A stretch of DNA of 64,000 nt from Psychromarinibacter halotolerans (lineage in GTDB: Bacteria > Pseudomonadota > Alphaproteobacteria > Rhodobacterales > Rhodobacteraceae). Position 1 is the stretch's first letter, and each line of letters starts with the position of its first letter. Where the stretch lies: contig NZ_JARGYD010000012.1 in the NCBI RefSeq assembly GCF_029168315.1, positions 37,522 to 101,521 on the forward strand. The letters are read 5' to 3'. The notes beneath the pieces were generated by a model. The model searched no databases. It saw nothing but the letters and a program-made list of their open reading frames with translations, and was not told the origin of the DNA. Made by a program: the position numbers and the translations under genes. Positions 33,671 through 42,923 of this stretch are shown here, in pieces.

Positions 33671-34654
33671 ATGACCCAGTATTCCATCAACATCTTCGAT
33701 ATCTCGGAGATTTCGACGACCAACGGCGCTGGCTTCAACGACAACGGCGGCTACCAGTTTCTGCTCGGCACCGACACCGTGACGCTGACCAATGGCGCCG
33801 TGTATCAACAGGTGCTGGTCGAGGATACCGCGAACGCGTATTTCGACGACGACGCCGGACTGGAACAGACGCTTGTGTCGGACATCACGCTGGACGGCGC
33901 GACGTACACGGCAGGCACGATCATCGAATCCGAATACGTCCTGAACGTTCAGGCGCCCGGCGGCGAAACCTACATCCTGCAATTCGTCTCGCTGGCCAAC
34001 GACGCGTTCACGATCCACGGCTTCGTGCCGCAGGGGGTGAAGCCGCCGGACGGCGTCGCGCTGACCGTGATCGGCCGCTACGACGGGTCGTATGGGATCA
34101 ACGCCTATGCCAGCATGTGGCCGCCGTGTTTCGGGCCGCGCACACGCATCCACCTTGCCGACGGACGGTTGCAAGAGGCCGCCAGCCTGCGCGGCGGAGA
34201 GAGCTTGCGCCTTGCCGATGGCGGCGCGATCCGCCTGGACCTTGTGCTGCGCAGCGCCGCCCAGGCGGCCGCGTTGCCGGTCCGGCTTCGGGCGGGCGCG
34301 CTTGGGCCCAAACGGCCGCTTCGGGGCATGGTGCTGTCCGCGCAGCACCGCGTTTGGGTCGCGGCGCTTGGCGCGCTTGTCCCGGCCCGCGCGCTGACCG
34401 TTTTGCCCCGCGTGGGCCTTGCCTCGCCCGCCTCCGCGTCGCCGCTGATCCACCTTGTCTGCCAGCGTCACAGCATCATCCTGGCCGAGGGGGTGGCCTG
34501 CGAAACCTTCTGGCCCGGACCGCAGGCGATGGCCGGGCTGTCAGCCGGGCAACGTCGGCGAATCCGGCGCCTGATGGGACCAAGCCCGACACCCGCACAG
34601 CCCTTTCTTCGGGTTCAAGACGCGCGAACACGCCTGCGCGCGCTTCCCGCATGA
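33671..34654 (+). CDS. Hint-domain protein
   Basis: A 327-residue protein. The N-terminal 150 residues are a beta-rich region (DTVTLTNGAVYQQVLVEDT). The C-terminal half has a Hint (hedgehog/intein-type) domain pattern beginning CFGPRTRIHLADG, LSAQHRVWV in the middle, and RHSIILAEGVACETFWPG at the end. In Rhodobacteraceae such domains are common in surface or exported proteins and may self-process. The usual HEVI block is altered here (RHSII). No signal peptide is visible, suggesting non-classical export or a cytoplasmic role. Confidence 0.75.
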   Translation: MTQYSINIFDISEISTTNGAGFNDNGGYQFLLGTDTVTLTNGAVYQQVLVEDTANAYFDDDAGLEQTLVSDITLDGATYTAGTIIESEYVLNVQAPGGETYILQFVSLANDAFTIHGFVPQGVKPPDGVALTVIGRYDGSYGINAYASMWPPCFGPRTRIHLADGRLQEAASLRGGESLRLADGGAIRLDLVLRSAAQAAALPVRLRAGALGPKRPLRGMVLSAQHRVWVAALGALVPARALTVLPRVGLASPASASPLIHLVCQRHSIILAEGVACETFWPGPQAMAGLSAGQRRRIRRLMGPSPTPAQPFLRVQDARTRLRALPA

Positions 34655-34769
34655 AACCCTGCCGACTGACGCAGCCACGCCGCAGCGTCCGCCATCCGGT
34701 CGCCGAACCCGGCACCGCGCCCGCAATCCACCTTGACGCAACGGTCCCGTCATGCGCAGATCGGCCCCG

Positions 34770-34985
34770 TACGGTGCCCGCAGTCGTGCCAAGCACGCAG
34801 GGCCTAACTGGGAATTCGGAGCGTGGTGACCCACATCGGGGCCCGAGACCGAAGCCGCCCCCGCGACTGTAAGCGGCGAGCGTCCCGCCAAGATGCCACT
34901 GGGCGTCCGATCCGTTCGGGCCCGGGAAGGCGGCGAGACGTGATGACCCGCGAAGCCAGGAGACCAGCCGTGCACGGGCGTTTAC
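34770..34985 (+). promoter_or_regulatory. Cobalamin riboswitch
   Basis: Adenosylcobalamin-binding leader RNA. Hallmarks in order are: GGTGCCC start of the paired region (34772), CCGCGACTGT (34861-34870), GCCACTG (34895-34901), GGGAAGG (34924-34930) and the B12 box GAAGCCAGGAGACCAGCC (34952-34969). It lies upstream of hupE, cobW and cobN and probably turns them down when B12 is plentiful. Confidence 0.93.
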
Positions 34986-35050
34986 GCGTCCGGCTACTCA
35001 ACGGACGGGGTGTTCCGTGAAGGCAAGCGCGCAAGACGCACCTTCCGCAC

Positions 35051-35072
35051 CCCCTTTTGGAACCGAAAGGGG
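35051..35072 (+). promoter_or_regulatory. Hairpin sequestering the hupE Shine-Dalgarno
   Basis: CCCCTTT pairs perfectly with AAAGGGG (loop TGGAACCG). AAAGGGG is the ribosome-binding site of hupE (ATG 35079). This is the likely expression platform of the upstream riboswitch. Confidence 0.6.
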
Positions 35073-35078
35073 ACACTG

Positions 35079-35723
35079 ATGAAGAAACTGCTTACCGCCG
35101 CCCTCGCGCTCGCCGCGACGCCGGCCCTCGCCCACCACCCGCTGGCAGGCGCACCGATGGAAACCTTCGGCCACGGGCTGCTGTCCGGCGTCGGCCACCC
35201 GATCCTGGGCTTCGACCACCTGTTCTTCGTGGCGCTCGTCGGCATCGCCGCGCTGTTTACCACGCGCCGCCTTGCCGCCCCCGCCGCCTATGTGGCCGCG
35301 ATGCTGGTCGGCTGCGGCCTGATGTACGCGGGCGTTGCGATGCCCATCAAGGAAACCGTGATCGCGATTTCGCTGCTGGTCCTCGGCGGCGCGCTGCTGT
35401 CCGGGCGCGCCCTTGGCACCGTGCCGACGCTGGTGCTGTTCGCGGGCTTCGGCCTGTTCCACGGCTCTGCCTTCGGCGATGCGATGGCCGCGCAAGAAGG
35501 CGGCGTCGGCGGCGCCGTTCTGCTGGGCTACCTGCTGGGCCTTGGCGTGGTGCAATACGCCATCGCGCTGGCCGCCGGCTGGCTGGCCGAAAAGGCGATG
35601 GGCGTGACCGAAGCCGCGTCGATCAACGCGCGCCTCGCCGGCGCCGCCGTTGCTGGCGTCGGGGTCTTCCTGATCCTCGAAACGGCCGAAGGCGCTGCAC
35701 TCGCCGCCCTGCTCGGCGCCTGA
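35079..35723 (+). CDS. HupE/UreJ family cobalt/nickel transporter
   Basis: A 214-residue inner-membrane protein: a signal-like N-terminus (MKKLLTAALALAATPALA), then HHPLAGAPMETFGHGLLSGVGHP and LGFDHLFFVALVG, the His/Asp motif of the HupE family, followed by six membrane spans. The HxxxxD-type motifs are thought to bind the metal. HupE members downstream of B12 riboswitches act in cobalt uptake. ATG 35079 is selected because its SD (AAAGGGG) lies in the hairpin described above. It heads the plus-strand cob block. Confidence 0.9.
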   Translation: MKKLLTAALALAATPALAHHPLAGAPMETFGHGLLSGVGHPILGFDHLFFVALVGIAALFTTRRLAAPAAYVAAMLVGCGLMYAGVAMPIKETVIAISLLVLGGALLSGRALGTVPTLVLFAGFGLFHGSAFGDAMAAQEGGVGGAVLLGYLLGLGVVQYAIALAAGWLAEKAMGVTEAASINARLAGAAVAGVGVFLILETAEGAALAALLGA

Positions 35724-35788
35724 TCCAGACCACGACCTGACGGGGCCGCCTGACCGGGCGGTCCCTTTTCCTTTCCGGAGCCTTCCCC

Positions 35789-36874
35789 ATGCCCGCCAAG
35801 ATCCCCGCCACCGTCGTCACCGGCTTCCTCGGGTCCGGCAAGACCACGCTGATCCGCCACATGCTGCAGAACGCGAACGGCCGTCGCATCGCTTTGATCA
35901 TCAACGAATTCGGCGACCTTGGCGTCGACGGCGACATCCTGAAAGGCTGCGGCGACGAGACCTGCACCGACGACGACGTGATGGAACTGTCGAACGGCTG
36001 CATCTGCTGCACCGTGGCCGAGGATTTCGTGCCGACCCTGCAAAAGCTGCTGGACCGCGACACGCCCCCCGACCACATCGTGATCGAGACCTCGGGCCTT
36101 GCCCTGCCGCAGCCGCTGGTCCGCGCCTTCAACTGGCCCGAGATTTCCACCCGCGTCACCGTCGACGGCGTCGTCACCGTGGTGGATGGCAAAGCCGTGA
36201 CCGAGGGGCGCTTTGCCCACGACGTCGCCGCCGTCGATGCCCAGCGCGCGATGGACGACAACCTCGACCACGAGACACCGCTGTCGGAACTGTTCGAAGA
36301 CCAGATCGCCTGCGCCGACATGATCGTGGTGAACAAGACCGACCTTCTGGACAGCACCGCCGCCGATGCGCTGGCCGCCCGGCTGGGCACCGACTCGCGC
36401 GCCGGCGTGCAGGTCGTGAAAACCTCTATGGGCGCATTGCCGGTCGACGTTCTGCTGGGCCGTGGCCAAGCGGCGGAAGACGACATCGCCGCGCGGCACG
36501 AGGTGCACCACCATCACCACCACCACGACGATGATGAGGACGACGATCACCACGATCACGCGCACGAACACGGCCATGACGAGTTCGACAGCTTCGTCGT
36601 CACCCGCCCCGAGATCACCGATCCCAAGGCCTTCGCGCAACAGGTGGCCGACGTGATCCGCGCCCACGACATCCTGCGGCTCAAGGGCTTCGCCGCGGTC
36701 GCGGGCAAGCCGATGCGCCTGACGCTGCAAGCCGTCGGCCCCCGCGTCGACACCTACTTCGACCGTCCGCTTACCGCCGGCGAACCGCGCGAGACGCGGC
36801 TGGTCGTCATCGGGCAGGCCGGTCTGGACCGCGCTGCGATCGAAGCCGCGCTGATGGATACGGCCCCGGCATGA
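35789..36874 (+). CDS. cobW: CobW-type GTPase
   Basis: A 361-residue GTPase of the CobW/COG0523 family, associated with cobalt delivery to the cobaltochelatase. The P-loop is GFLGSGKTTLIRHML, followed by a metal-binding CICC segment NGCICCTVAEDF, GTPase switch EFGDLGVDG and VNKTDLLD. A His/Asp run (HHHHHHHDDDEDDDHHDHAH at about 230-255) lies near the middle. The C-terminal CobW_C domain is present. It is followed by a GNAT gene with a 4-bp overlap. Confidence 0.95.
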   Translation: MPAKIPATVVTGFLGSGKTTLIRHMLQNANGRRIALIINEFGDLGVDGDILKGCGDETCTDDDVMELSNGCICCTVAEDFVPTLQKLLDRDTPPDHIVIETSGLALPQPLVRAFNWPEISTRVTVDGVVTVVDGKAVTEGRFAHDVAAVDAQRAMDDNLDHETPLSELFEDQIACADMIVVNKTDLLDSTAADALAARLGTDSRAGVQVVKTSMGALPVDVLLGRGQAAEDDIAARHEVHHHHHHHDDDEDDDHHDHAHEHGHDEFDSFVVTRPEITDPKAFAQQVADVIRAHDILRLKGFAAVAGKPMRLTLQAVGPRVDTYFDRPLTAGEPRETRLVVIGQAGLDRAAIEAALMDTAPA

Positions 36875-37323
36875 TCGCGGTCGAACCGGGCGACCCGCGC
36901 CATCCGCAGGCGATGGCGCTGCTGCAGGCCAGCCACGCCCTGATGCAAGAGCTGTTCGAGCCAGAGGAAAACCACTTCCTTTCGGTCGACCAGCTGTGCG
37001 GACCCGACATCCGGTTCTTCACCGCCCGTAACGGCGATACGATCACCGGCTGCGCCGCGCTGGCGCTGCGCGACGGCTACGGCGAGATCAAGTCGATGTT
37101 CGTCTCGCCCGACGCGCGCGGCACCGGCACCGCAGACGCCCTGATGCGCATGCTCGAGGACGAGGCCCGCGCCGCCGGGCTGCCGTGGCTGCGGCTTGAA
37201 ACCGGCGACCTGCTGCACGCCGCGCACAAGCTGTATGCCCGGCACGGCTTTGAAACCTGCGGGCCGTTCGGCGCCTATCAGGCCAACAGTTCCAGCGTCT
37301 TCATGGAAAAGCCGCTGGCCTGA
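36871..37323 (+). CDS. GNAT acetyltransferase in the cob block
   Basis: A 150-residue N-acetyltransferase. The acetyl-CoA site is FVSPDARGTGTADALMRML. The ATG overlaps the cobW stop by 4 bp, which couples it to cobW. Substrate unknown. A cobalamin link is only positional. Confidence 0.88.
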   Translation: MIAVEPGDPRHPQAMALLQASHALMQELFEPEENHFLSVDQLCGPDIRFFTARNGDTITGCAALALRDGYGEIKSMFVSPDARGTGTADALMRMLEDEARAAGLPWLRLETGDLLHAAHKLYARHGFETCGPFGAYQANSSSVFMEKPLA

Positions 37324-37405
37324 TCCGCCGCGCCGCCGCACCCATTCCGAAGGTTCCGGGGCCCTCTCGCGCCCCGGCCCCGTCACCGCAAGCAAGGCCC
37401 GCCCG

Positions 37406-40400
37406 ATGCATCTTCTCGCCGCCACGCCCGGCACCGTCGACGACGGCGAACCCGTCGACCTGAACCAGACCCCCGCCGACGTCGTGTTTCTGTCGGCGGC
37501 CGACACCGAACTTGCGGCGCTGTCCGAGGCGCGCGCGTCGACGCCCGATGCCCCCACCCTGCGGCTGGCCAGCATCCTGCACCTGCGCCACCCGATGTCC
37601 GTCGACCTGCACATCGAAGCCTGCGCCACGAAGTCCCGCCTTGTGATCGCCCGCGTCCTTGGCGGCACGGGCTACTGGCGCTATGGCGCGGAACAATACG
37701 CCGCCCACTGCCACGACGCGGGTGTGCCGCTGGCGCTGCTGCCCGGCGACGACAAGCCCGACGCCGACCTGCGCCGCCTGTCCACCGTCTCGGACGCGGA
37801 CTATGACGCGCTCTGGTCCTACATGGTCGAGGGCGGGCCCGAGAACGCCGCCAGCTTCCTGGCCCACACGCGGCACATGCTGGACGGGACCGAGGCGCCG
37901 CCGCCCGCGAAACCCCTGCTGCGCGCCGGTCTGTACTGGCCCGGCGCCGGCCTTACCGATATCGCCACACTGCGCGAGGCGTGGACGCCCGGCGCCCCGG
38001 TCGTACCGCTGGTCTTCTACCGCGCGCTGGTACAGGGGGCGGGGCTGAACCCGATCAACCGGATGACCCGGGCTTTGCTGCGCGCTGGCCTGAACCCGAT
38101 GCCGGTCTTCGTCGCCTCGCTGAAAGACCCGGTGTCCGTCGCCACGCTGGACCACCTGTTCACCGAGGCTCCGCCAGACGTCATCCTGAACTGCACCGCC
38201 TTCGCCACCGGCACCCCCGACGGCGGCGGCGCGGGCAACCCGCTGGCCGCCGCTTCCGCCAACGCGGCCCCGGTGTTTCAGGTCGTGCTGTCGTCGATGA
38301 CCGAAGAGGCGTGGGAAGAGGGCCTGACCGGCCTCACCGCCCGCGACATCGCGATGAACGTGGCCCTGCCCGAGGTCGATGGCCGCATCCTGTCCCGCGC
38401 GGTGTCCTTCAAGGGCGAGGCGTTCTTCGACGACGCCACCGAATGCCCGATCGCCACCTACCGCGCGCGCGGCGACCGCATCGATTTCGTCGCCCGCCTC
38501 GCCGCGAACTGGGCCGCGCTGCGCCACACCCCGGCGCCGGACCGCAAGGTCGCACTGGTGCTCGCGAACTATCCCAACAAGGATGGTCGCCTTGCCAACG
38601 GTGTCGGGCTCGACACCCCGGCGGGCACGGTCCACGCGCTCAATTTGCTGGCGGACGATGGCTACACCCTCGACGGTATCCCCGCCGACGCCGACGCCCT
38701 GATGCGCCGCCTGATGGACGGCCCAACCAACTGGCTCACCGACCGCGCCGACCGCGACGGCGGCGAGAGTCTTCCGCTGTCGACTTACCTCGACCACTAC
38801 AAACAGCTTCCGTGGGACGTCCGCAGCCGGATCGAAACCCGGTGGGGCAAACCGGAAGACGACCCCTTCTTCTCTTCCGAAATACCTGCCGCGCAGCAAG
38901 CCGCCGAAGGCGGCTTCCATCTGTCGATCCACCGCTTCGGCAACGCGGTGGTCGGCCTTCAACCCGCGCGCGGCTACAACGTCGACCCGACCGAGACCTA
39001 CCACGCGCCGGATCTCGTGCCGCCGCACAATTATCTCGCCTTCTACATCTGGCTACGCGACCACTGGGGGGCGCAGGCGATCGTTCACATGGGCAAGCAT
39101 GGCAACCTCGAATGGCTGCCCGGCAAGGCGCTGGCGCTGTCTGACGAGTGCCTGCCAGAGGCGGTGCTGGGCCCGGTGCCGCATGTCTATCCGTTCATCG
39201 TCAACGACCCCGGCGAGGGCACGCAGGCCAAGCGCCGCGCGCAGGCGGTGATCGTCGATCACCTGACCCCGCCGCTGACCCGCGCCGAGACCTACGGACC
39301 GCTCAAGGATCTCGAAGCCCTCGTCGACGAATATTTCGAGGCGGCGGGCGTCGATCCGCGCCGCATCGCGCACCTGCGGCGCGAGATCCTGACGCTGACC
39401 ACGGCCACCGGGCTTGATGCCGACGCCGGCATGACGGGCGAGGACGAAGAGACCGACCTTGCAAAACTGGACGCTTACCTGTGCGACCTGAAAGAGGCGC
39501 AGATCCGCGACGGGCTGCACATCTTTGGCCAGTCGCCGACCGGGCAGCAGGAACGCGATCTTGCCATCGCACTGGCCCGCACGCCAAGGGGTGACGGAAA
39601 AGGCACAGACGCGTCTTTGCTGCGCGCGTTGTCGTCGGATCTCGGCTTGACCCTCGACCCGCTCGATTGCGACATGGCCGCCCCGGTCGCCGAAACGGCA
39701 GACGCGCTGGTTCGGCTGTCACCGGACCCTTGGCGCACGAACGGCGATACCGTGGAGCGTCTGGAACTGCTCGCCCAGACGCTCCTGCGGGAGGGGGGTG
39801 CGGACGCCGGACCACAGGCCCCGGGACCGGCCTCTGCCCTTGTTCTGCAAGACATCGAAACGCGCCTGCGCCCCGCGCTTGCGGGTTGCGGACCGGCGGA
39901 AGGCAAGGCATTGCTCGCGGCCCTGTCCGGCCAGTTCGTCGCGCCCGGACCCTCCGGCGCGCCCACACGCGGACGGCCCGACGTCCTGCCCACCGGGCGC
40001 AATTTCTTCTCTGTCGACAGCCGCGCCGTCCCCACGCAGGCCGCGTGGGCGCTGGGGTGGAAATCCGCAAACCTGCTGATCGACCGCCACCTGCAGGACC
40101 ACGGCGACTGGCCGCGCGCGATGCTGCTGACCGCGTGGGGCACCGCGAACATGCGCACCGGCGGCGACGACATCGCGCAGGGCCTCGCGCTGATGGGGGT
40201 GAAGCCCGTCTGGGACGCCGCCAGCCGCCGCGTGACCGGGTTCGAAATCATCCCCCACACCGCGCTGGGCCGGCCCCGCGTCGACGTCACGCTGCGTGTG
40301 TCGGGGTTCTTCCGCGACGCCTTTCCGCACCAGATCGCCCTGTTCGACAAGGCCGCCCGCGCGGTCATGGCGCTGGATGAGCCCGACGACGCCAACCCCG

Positions 40401-41131
40401 CCGCCGCCCGCGCCCGGACCGAGGGCGACGCGGGCCGCCACCGGGTGTTCGGCTCGAAGCCCGGCGCCTACGGCGCAGGGTTGCAGGCGCTGATCGACGA
40501 ACGCATCTGGAACGACACCGCCGATCTGGCGGACGCCTACCTGACGTGGGGCAGTTACGCCTATGGCGAAGACACCCACGGCACCCCCGCCCGCGACGCG
40601 CTGGAACGCCGTCTGGGACAGGCCGAGGCCATCGTCCAGAATCAGGACAACCGCGAACACGACCTGCTGGACAGCGACGACTATTACCAGTTCGAGGGCG
40701 GCGCGGCAGCGGCGGTGCAGCACCTGCAGGGGCAGGCGCGGCCCGTCTATCACAACGACCATTCCCGCCCCGAACGCCCGGTGATCCGCACGCTGGACGA
40801 AGAGATCGGCCGCGTGGTGCGGTCCCGTGTCGTGAACCCCAAGTGGATCGAGGGCGTCAAGCGGCACGGCTACAAGGGCGCGTTCGAGATCGCGGCCACG
40901 GTCGATTATCTGTTCGCCTTCGCCGCCACCACCGGCGCGGTGCGCGACCACCATTTCGACCTGGTGCACGCCGCCTTCCTTGAAGACGAGGACACCCGCG
41001 ACTTCATCGCCGACCACAACGCCCCCGCCCTGCGCGAGATTGCCGAGCGGTTGCAGGAAGCCGTGGATCGTGGTCTGTGGACGCCCCGGTCGAACTCGGC
41101 CCGGGGTCTTCTGGAAAGGTTGCGCCAATGA
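37406..41131 (+). CDS. cobN: Cobaltochelatase subunit CobN
   Basis: A 1241-residue large subunit of the ATP-dependent aerobic cobaltochelatase, which inserts cobalt into hydrogenobyrinic acid a,c-diamide with CobS and CobT. The CobN/magnesium-chelatase H core shows YIWLRDHWGAQAIVHMGKHGNLEWLPGK-like signature segments, CLPEAVLGPVPHVYPFIVNDPGEG, ETAKRR-like, and the C-terminal DSDDYYQFEGGAA. ATG 37406 is chosen because MHLLAATPG matches the family start; the open frame reaches upstream into the GNAT gene. CobS/CobT are not in the window. Confidence 0.95.
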   Translation: MHLLAATPGTVDDGEPVDLNQTPADVVFLSAADTELAALSEARASTPDAPTLRLASILHLRHPMSVDLHIEACATKSRLVIARVLGGTGYWRYGAEQYAAHCHDAGVPLALLPGDDKPDADLRRLSTVSDADYDALWSYMVEGGPENAASFLAHTRHMLDGTEAPPPAKPLLRAGLYWPGAGLTDIATLREAWTPGAPVVPLVFYRALVQGAGLNPINRMTRALLRAGLNPMPVFVASLKDPVSVATLDHLFTEAPPDVILNCTAFATGTPDGGGAGNPLAAASANAAPVFQVVLSSMTEEAWEEGLTGLTARDIAMNVALPEVDGRILSRAVSFKGEAFFDDATECPIATYRARGDRIDFVARLAANWAALRHTPAPDRKVALVLANYPNKDGRLANGVGLDTPAGTVHALNLLADDGYTLDGIPADADALMRRLMDGPTNWLTDRADRDGGESLPLSTYLDHYKQLPWDVRSRIETRWGKPEDDPFFSSEIPAAQQAAEGGFHLSIHRFGNAVVGLQPARGYNVDPTETYHAPDLVPPHNYLAFYIWLRDHWGAQAIVHMGKHGNLEWLPGKALALSDECLPEAVLGPVPHVYPFIVNDPGEGTQAKRRAQAVIVDHLTPPLTRAETYGPLKDLEALVDEYFEAAGVDPRRIAHLRREILTLTTATGLDADAGMTGEDEETDLAKLDAYLCDLKEAQIRDGLHIFGQSPTGQQERDLAIALARTPRGDGKGTDASLLRALSSDLGLTLDPLDCDMAAPVAETADALVRLSPDPWRTNGDTVERLELLAQTLLREGGADAGPQAPGPASALVLQDIETRLRPALAGCGPAEGKALLAALSGQFVAPGPSGAPTRGRPDVLPTGRNFFSVDSRAVPTQAAWALGWKSANLLIDRHLQDHGDWPRAMLLTAWGTANMRTGGDDIAQGLALMGVKPVWDAASRRVTGFEIIPHTALGRPRVDVTLRVSGFFRDAFPHQIALFDKAARAVMALDEPDDANPAAARARTEGDAGRHRVFGSKPGAYGAGLQALIDERIWNDTADLADAYLTWGSYAYGEDTHGTPARDALERRLGQAEAIVQNQDNREHDLLDSDDYYQFEGGAAAAVQHLQGQARPVYHNDHSRPERPVIRTLDEEIGRVVRSRVVNPKWIEGVKRHGYKGAFEIAATVDYLFAFAATTGAVRDHHFDLVHAAFLEDEDTRDFIADHNAPALREIAERLQEAVDRGLWTPRSNSARGLLERLRQ

Positions 41132-41547
41132 GCATCGAGATTCGCGATACCGCCGCTTCCCGTTCGGACACCGTCGACAGGGTCGACGGCATCCTGAACG
41201 CCGATTCTCTGGCCAAGGGCTTTCCCTTCGAGGTCCGCGACATGGCGTTCGAGGCATGGGACGAAGACACGTTCCTCGGCGGCATCACCGCGCGGATGAC
41301 CCAAGGCTGGGCCTATGTCACGCTGCTGGCGGTGTCGGACGCCGCGCGCGGGCGCGGGATCGGGCAGGACTTGCTTGCCCGCGTCGAGGCAGAGGTGCGC
41401 GCCACCGACGGCACCGGGATCTGGCTGGACACCTACTCGTTCCAGGCGCCCGGCTTTTATCGCAAGATGGGCTTCGAAGAGTTCGGCTCGCTTGACGACA
41501 CGCCGGACGGGCAAAGCCGCCACTTCTTCCGCAAGCGTCTGGCCTAA
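41128..41547 (+). CDS. GNAT acetyltransferase in the cob block
   Basis: A 139-residue N-acetyltransferase with an acetyl-CoA loop LLAVSDAARGRGIGQDLL and typical GFYRKMGFEEFG end. ATG 41128 overlaps the cobN stop by 4 bp, so translation is coupled. The target is unknown. It is the second of three GNAT genes interspersed with cob genes. Confidence 0.88.
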   Translation: MSIEIRDTAASRSDTVDRVDGILNADSLAKGFPFEVRDMAFEAWDEDTFLGGITARMTQGWAYVTLLAVSDAARGRGIGQDLLARVEAEVRATDGTGIWLDTYSFQAPGFYRKMGFEEFGSLDDTPDGQSRHFFRKRLA

Positions 41548-41582
41548 CCGGCGCGGCGCCAGAGCGCCGTGAACGAGGCGGT

Positions 41583-41596
41583 TTGACGCAGATCAA
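41583..41596 (+). promoter_or_regulatory. FNR/FnrL-type box TTGACGCAGATCAA
   Basis: TTGAC-N4-ATCAA fits the FnrL/Dnr consensus TTGAT-N4-ATCAA of Rhodobacteraceae. Its centre is about 66 bp upstream of the next gene's ATG. It probably activates the membrane-protein gene under low oxygen. Confidence 0.7.
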
Positions 41597-41616
41597 TGAA
41601 ACTGCGGTGCGACTCC

Positions 41617-41646
41617 CCATATTCAAATTCACGAATGTGAATATGG
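41617..41646 (+). promoter_or_regulatory. Overlapping palindromic operator with two ATTC-N8-GAAT boxes
   Basis: CCATATTCA...TGAATATGG forms perfect 9-bp arms around a 12-bp spacer. Within it are two ATTC-N8-GAAT motifs (41621-41636 and 41627-41642), which is the pattern described for SqrR/BigR-type persulfide-sensing ArsR repressors. They overlap the likely -10 region and transcription start. Confidence 0.65.
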
Positions 41647-41654
41647 AGGCTCAG

Positions 41655-42869
41655 ATGCCCAACACCACACCCCGCGCCGCCGACACCTATTCGCCGCTGT
41701 ATTTCCTTGCCGCCCTTGGCGCAGGCGGGCTTGCCGTCACCTTCTTCATGTACCTGATGTTCTGGGTACCCCATCCCGGCCGCCCCGTCCCGATCTTCGA
41801 GGATATCGTCGCCGCCTTCCGGACCGGCACGCCGGTGGTGCAGGGCATGATCGTGGTGGCGATGGCGGGCATCGCCGTTTTCGCGGTGCTTCACTTCAAA
41901 TCGCTGTTCTGGAACCTGCGCCAGTATGGCGCCCTTCGAAAGACCGACGCGTTCCGGAAAATCAAAACCTCGAACGCCGAGACGCAACTGCTGGCCATGC
42001 CGCTGGCGCTGGCGATGGGGGTCAACACGGGGTTCATCCTTGGGCTCGTCTTCGTGCCGGGGCTGTGGACCGTGGTCGAGTACCTGTTCCCCTTCGCGAT
42101 GATCGCCTTTCTTGCGATCGGCGTGCTGGCGCTGCGGATGATCGGCGATTTCCTTGGCCGTGTGCTGGCCAAGGGCGGCCTGTTCGACATGACCGCGCAC
42201 AACAGCTTCGCCCAGCTTCTGCCGGCCTTCGCGCTGACGATGGTCGCCGTCGGCTTCGCCGCCCCCGCCGCGATGAGCACAGCGCCGCTAGTCCAGGGCA
42301 TCAGCCTTGTCGGGTCGACCTTCTTTGGCATGGCGGGCATCGTCTATGCCGTCGTCGCCGCGATCACCGGTTTCAACGCGATGCTGCACTATGGCACCGC
42401 CCGCGAATCCGGCCCGACGCTGATGATCATCGTGCCGCTGCTGACCGTTCTGGGCATCATGGCCCTGCGGCAGGACCACGGCCTGCACGTCTCGTTCGAC
42501 GCCCATGCGCAGGCCGCCGACACGTTGGTCTTCCTGACCCGTATGCTGTCGGTTCAGGTCGTCTTCCTGCTGCTGGGCCTCGCGGTGATGAACAAGCAGG
42601 GTTACCTGTCGTCCTTCGTGTTCGGAACCGAGACCTCTCCGGGCAGCTACGCGCTGGTCTGCCCCGGCGTCGCGATGAGCGTCATGCTGCAGTTCTGGAT
42701 CAACAAGGGTTTGGTCGCCAACGATCTCGTGGCCAAGTTCTCGACCGGATACTGGGCGCTGACGGCCATCGCGCTGGCCTTCCAGGTCGCGATGATCTGG
42801 CTGGTGTTCCGGCTGAACCGGCGCCACTTCGGCCAGCCGCGCGGCGGCATGGCGGTGCCCGCGGAATAG
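41655..42869 (+). CDS. Ten-span membrane protein, TsoY-like candidate
   Basis: A 404-residue protein with about ten membrane spans (the first about residues 12-36, the last about 378-400), little loop structure and a single Cys in the ninth segment (SYALVCPGVAMSV). It resembles the membrane protein family named TsoY, some members of which are selenoproteins; this assignment is from recall and is not certain. Function is unknown; the dual regulatory sites upstream suggest a role under low oxygen with sulfur stress. ATG 41655 has TGGAGG at the right spacing; ATG 41643 lies inside the operator palindrome and is less likely. It splits the cob block. Confidence 0.65.
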   Translation: MPNTTPRAADTYSPLYFLAALGAGGLAVTFFMYLMFWVPHPGRPVPIFEDIVAAFRTGTPVVQGMIVVAMAGIAVFAVLHFKSLFWNLRQYGALRKTDAFRKIKTSNAETQLLAMPLALAMGVNTGFILGLVFVPGLWTVVEYLFPFAMIAFLAIGVLALRMIGDFLGRVLAKGGLFDMTAHNSFAQLLPAFALTMVAVGFAAPAAMSTAPLVQGISLVGSTFFGMAGIVYAVVAAITGFNAMLHYGTARESGPTLMIIVPLLTVLGIMALRQDHGLHVSFDAHAQAADTLVFLTRMLSVQVVFLLLGLAVMNKQGYLSSFVFGTETSPGSYALVCPGVAMSVMLQFWINKGLVANDLVAKFSTGYWALTAIALAFQVAMIWLVFRLNRRHFGQPRGGMAVPAE

Positions 42870-42923
42870 GCCAAACCCCTCTTTAGGCTTGAAGAACGTT
42901 AAAATCGGGTGTCCTCTGTTTAT

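Noticed and set aside
41643..41654. ATG 41643 as start of the TsoY-like gene
   Set aside because: It lies inside the operator palindrome, and the next ATG (41655) has a proper TGGAGG site.
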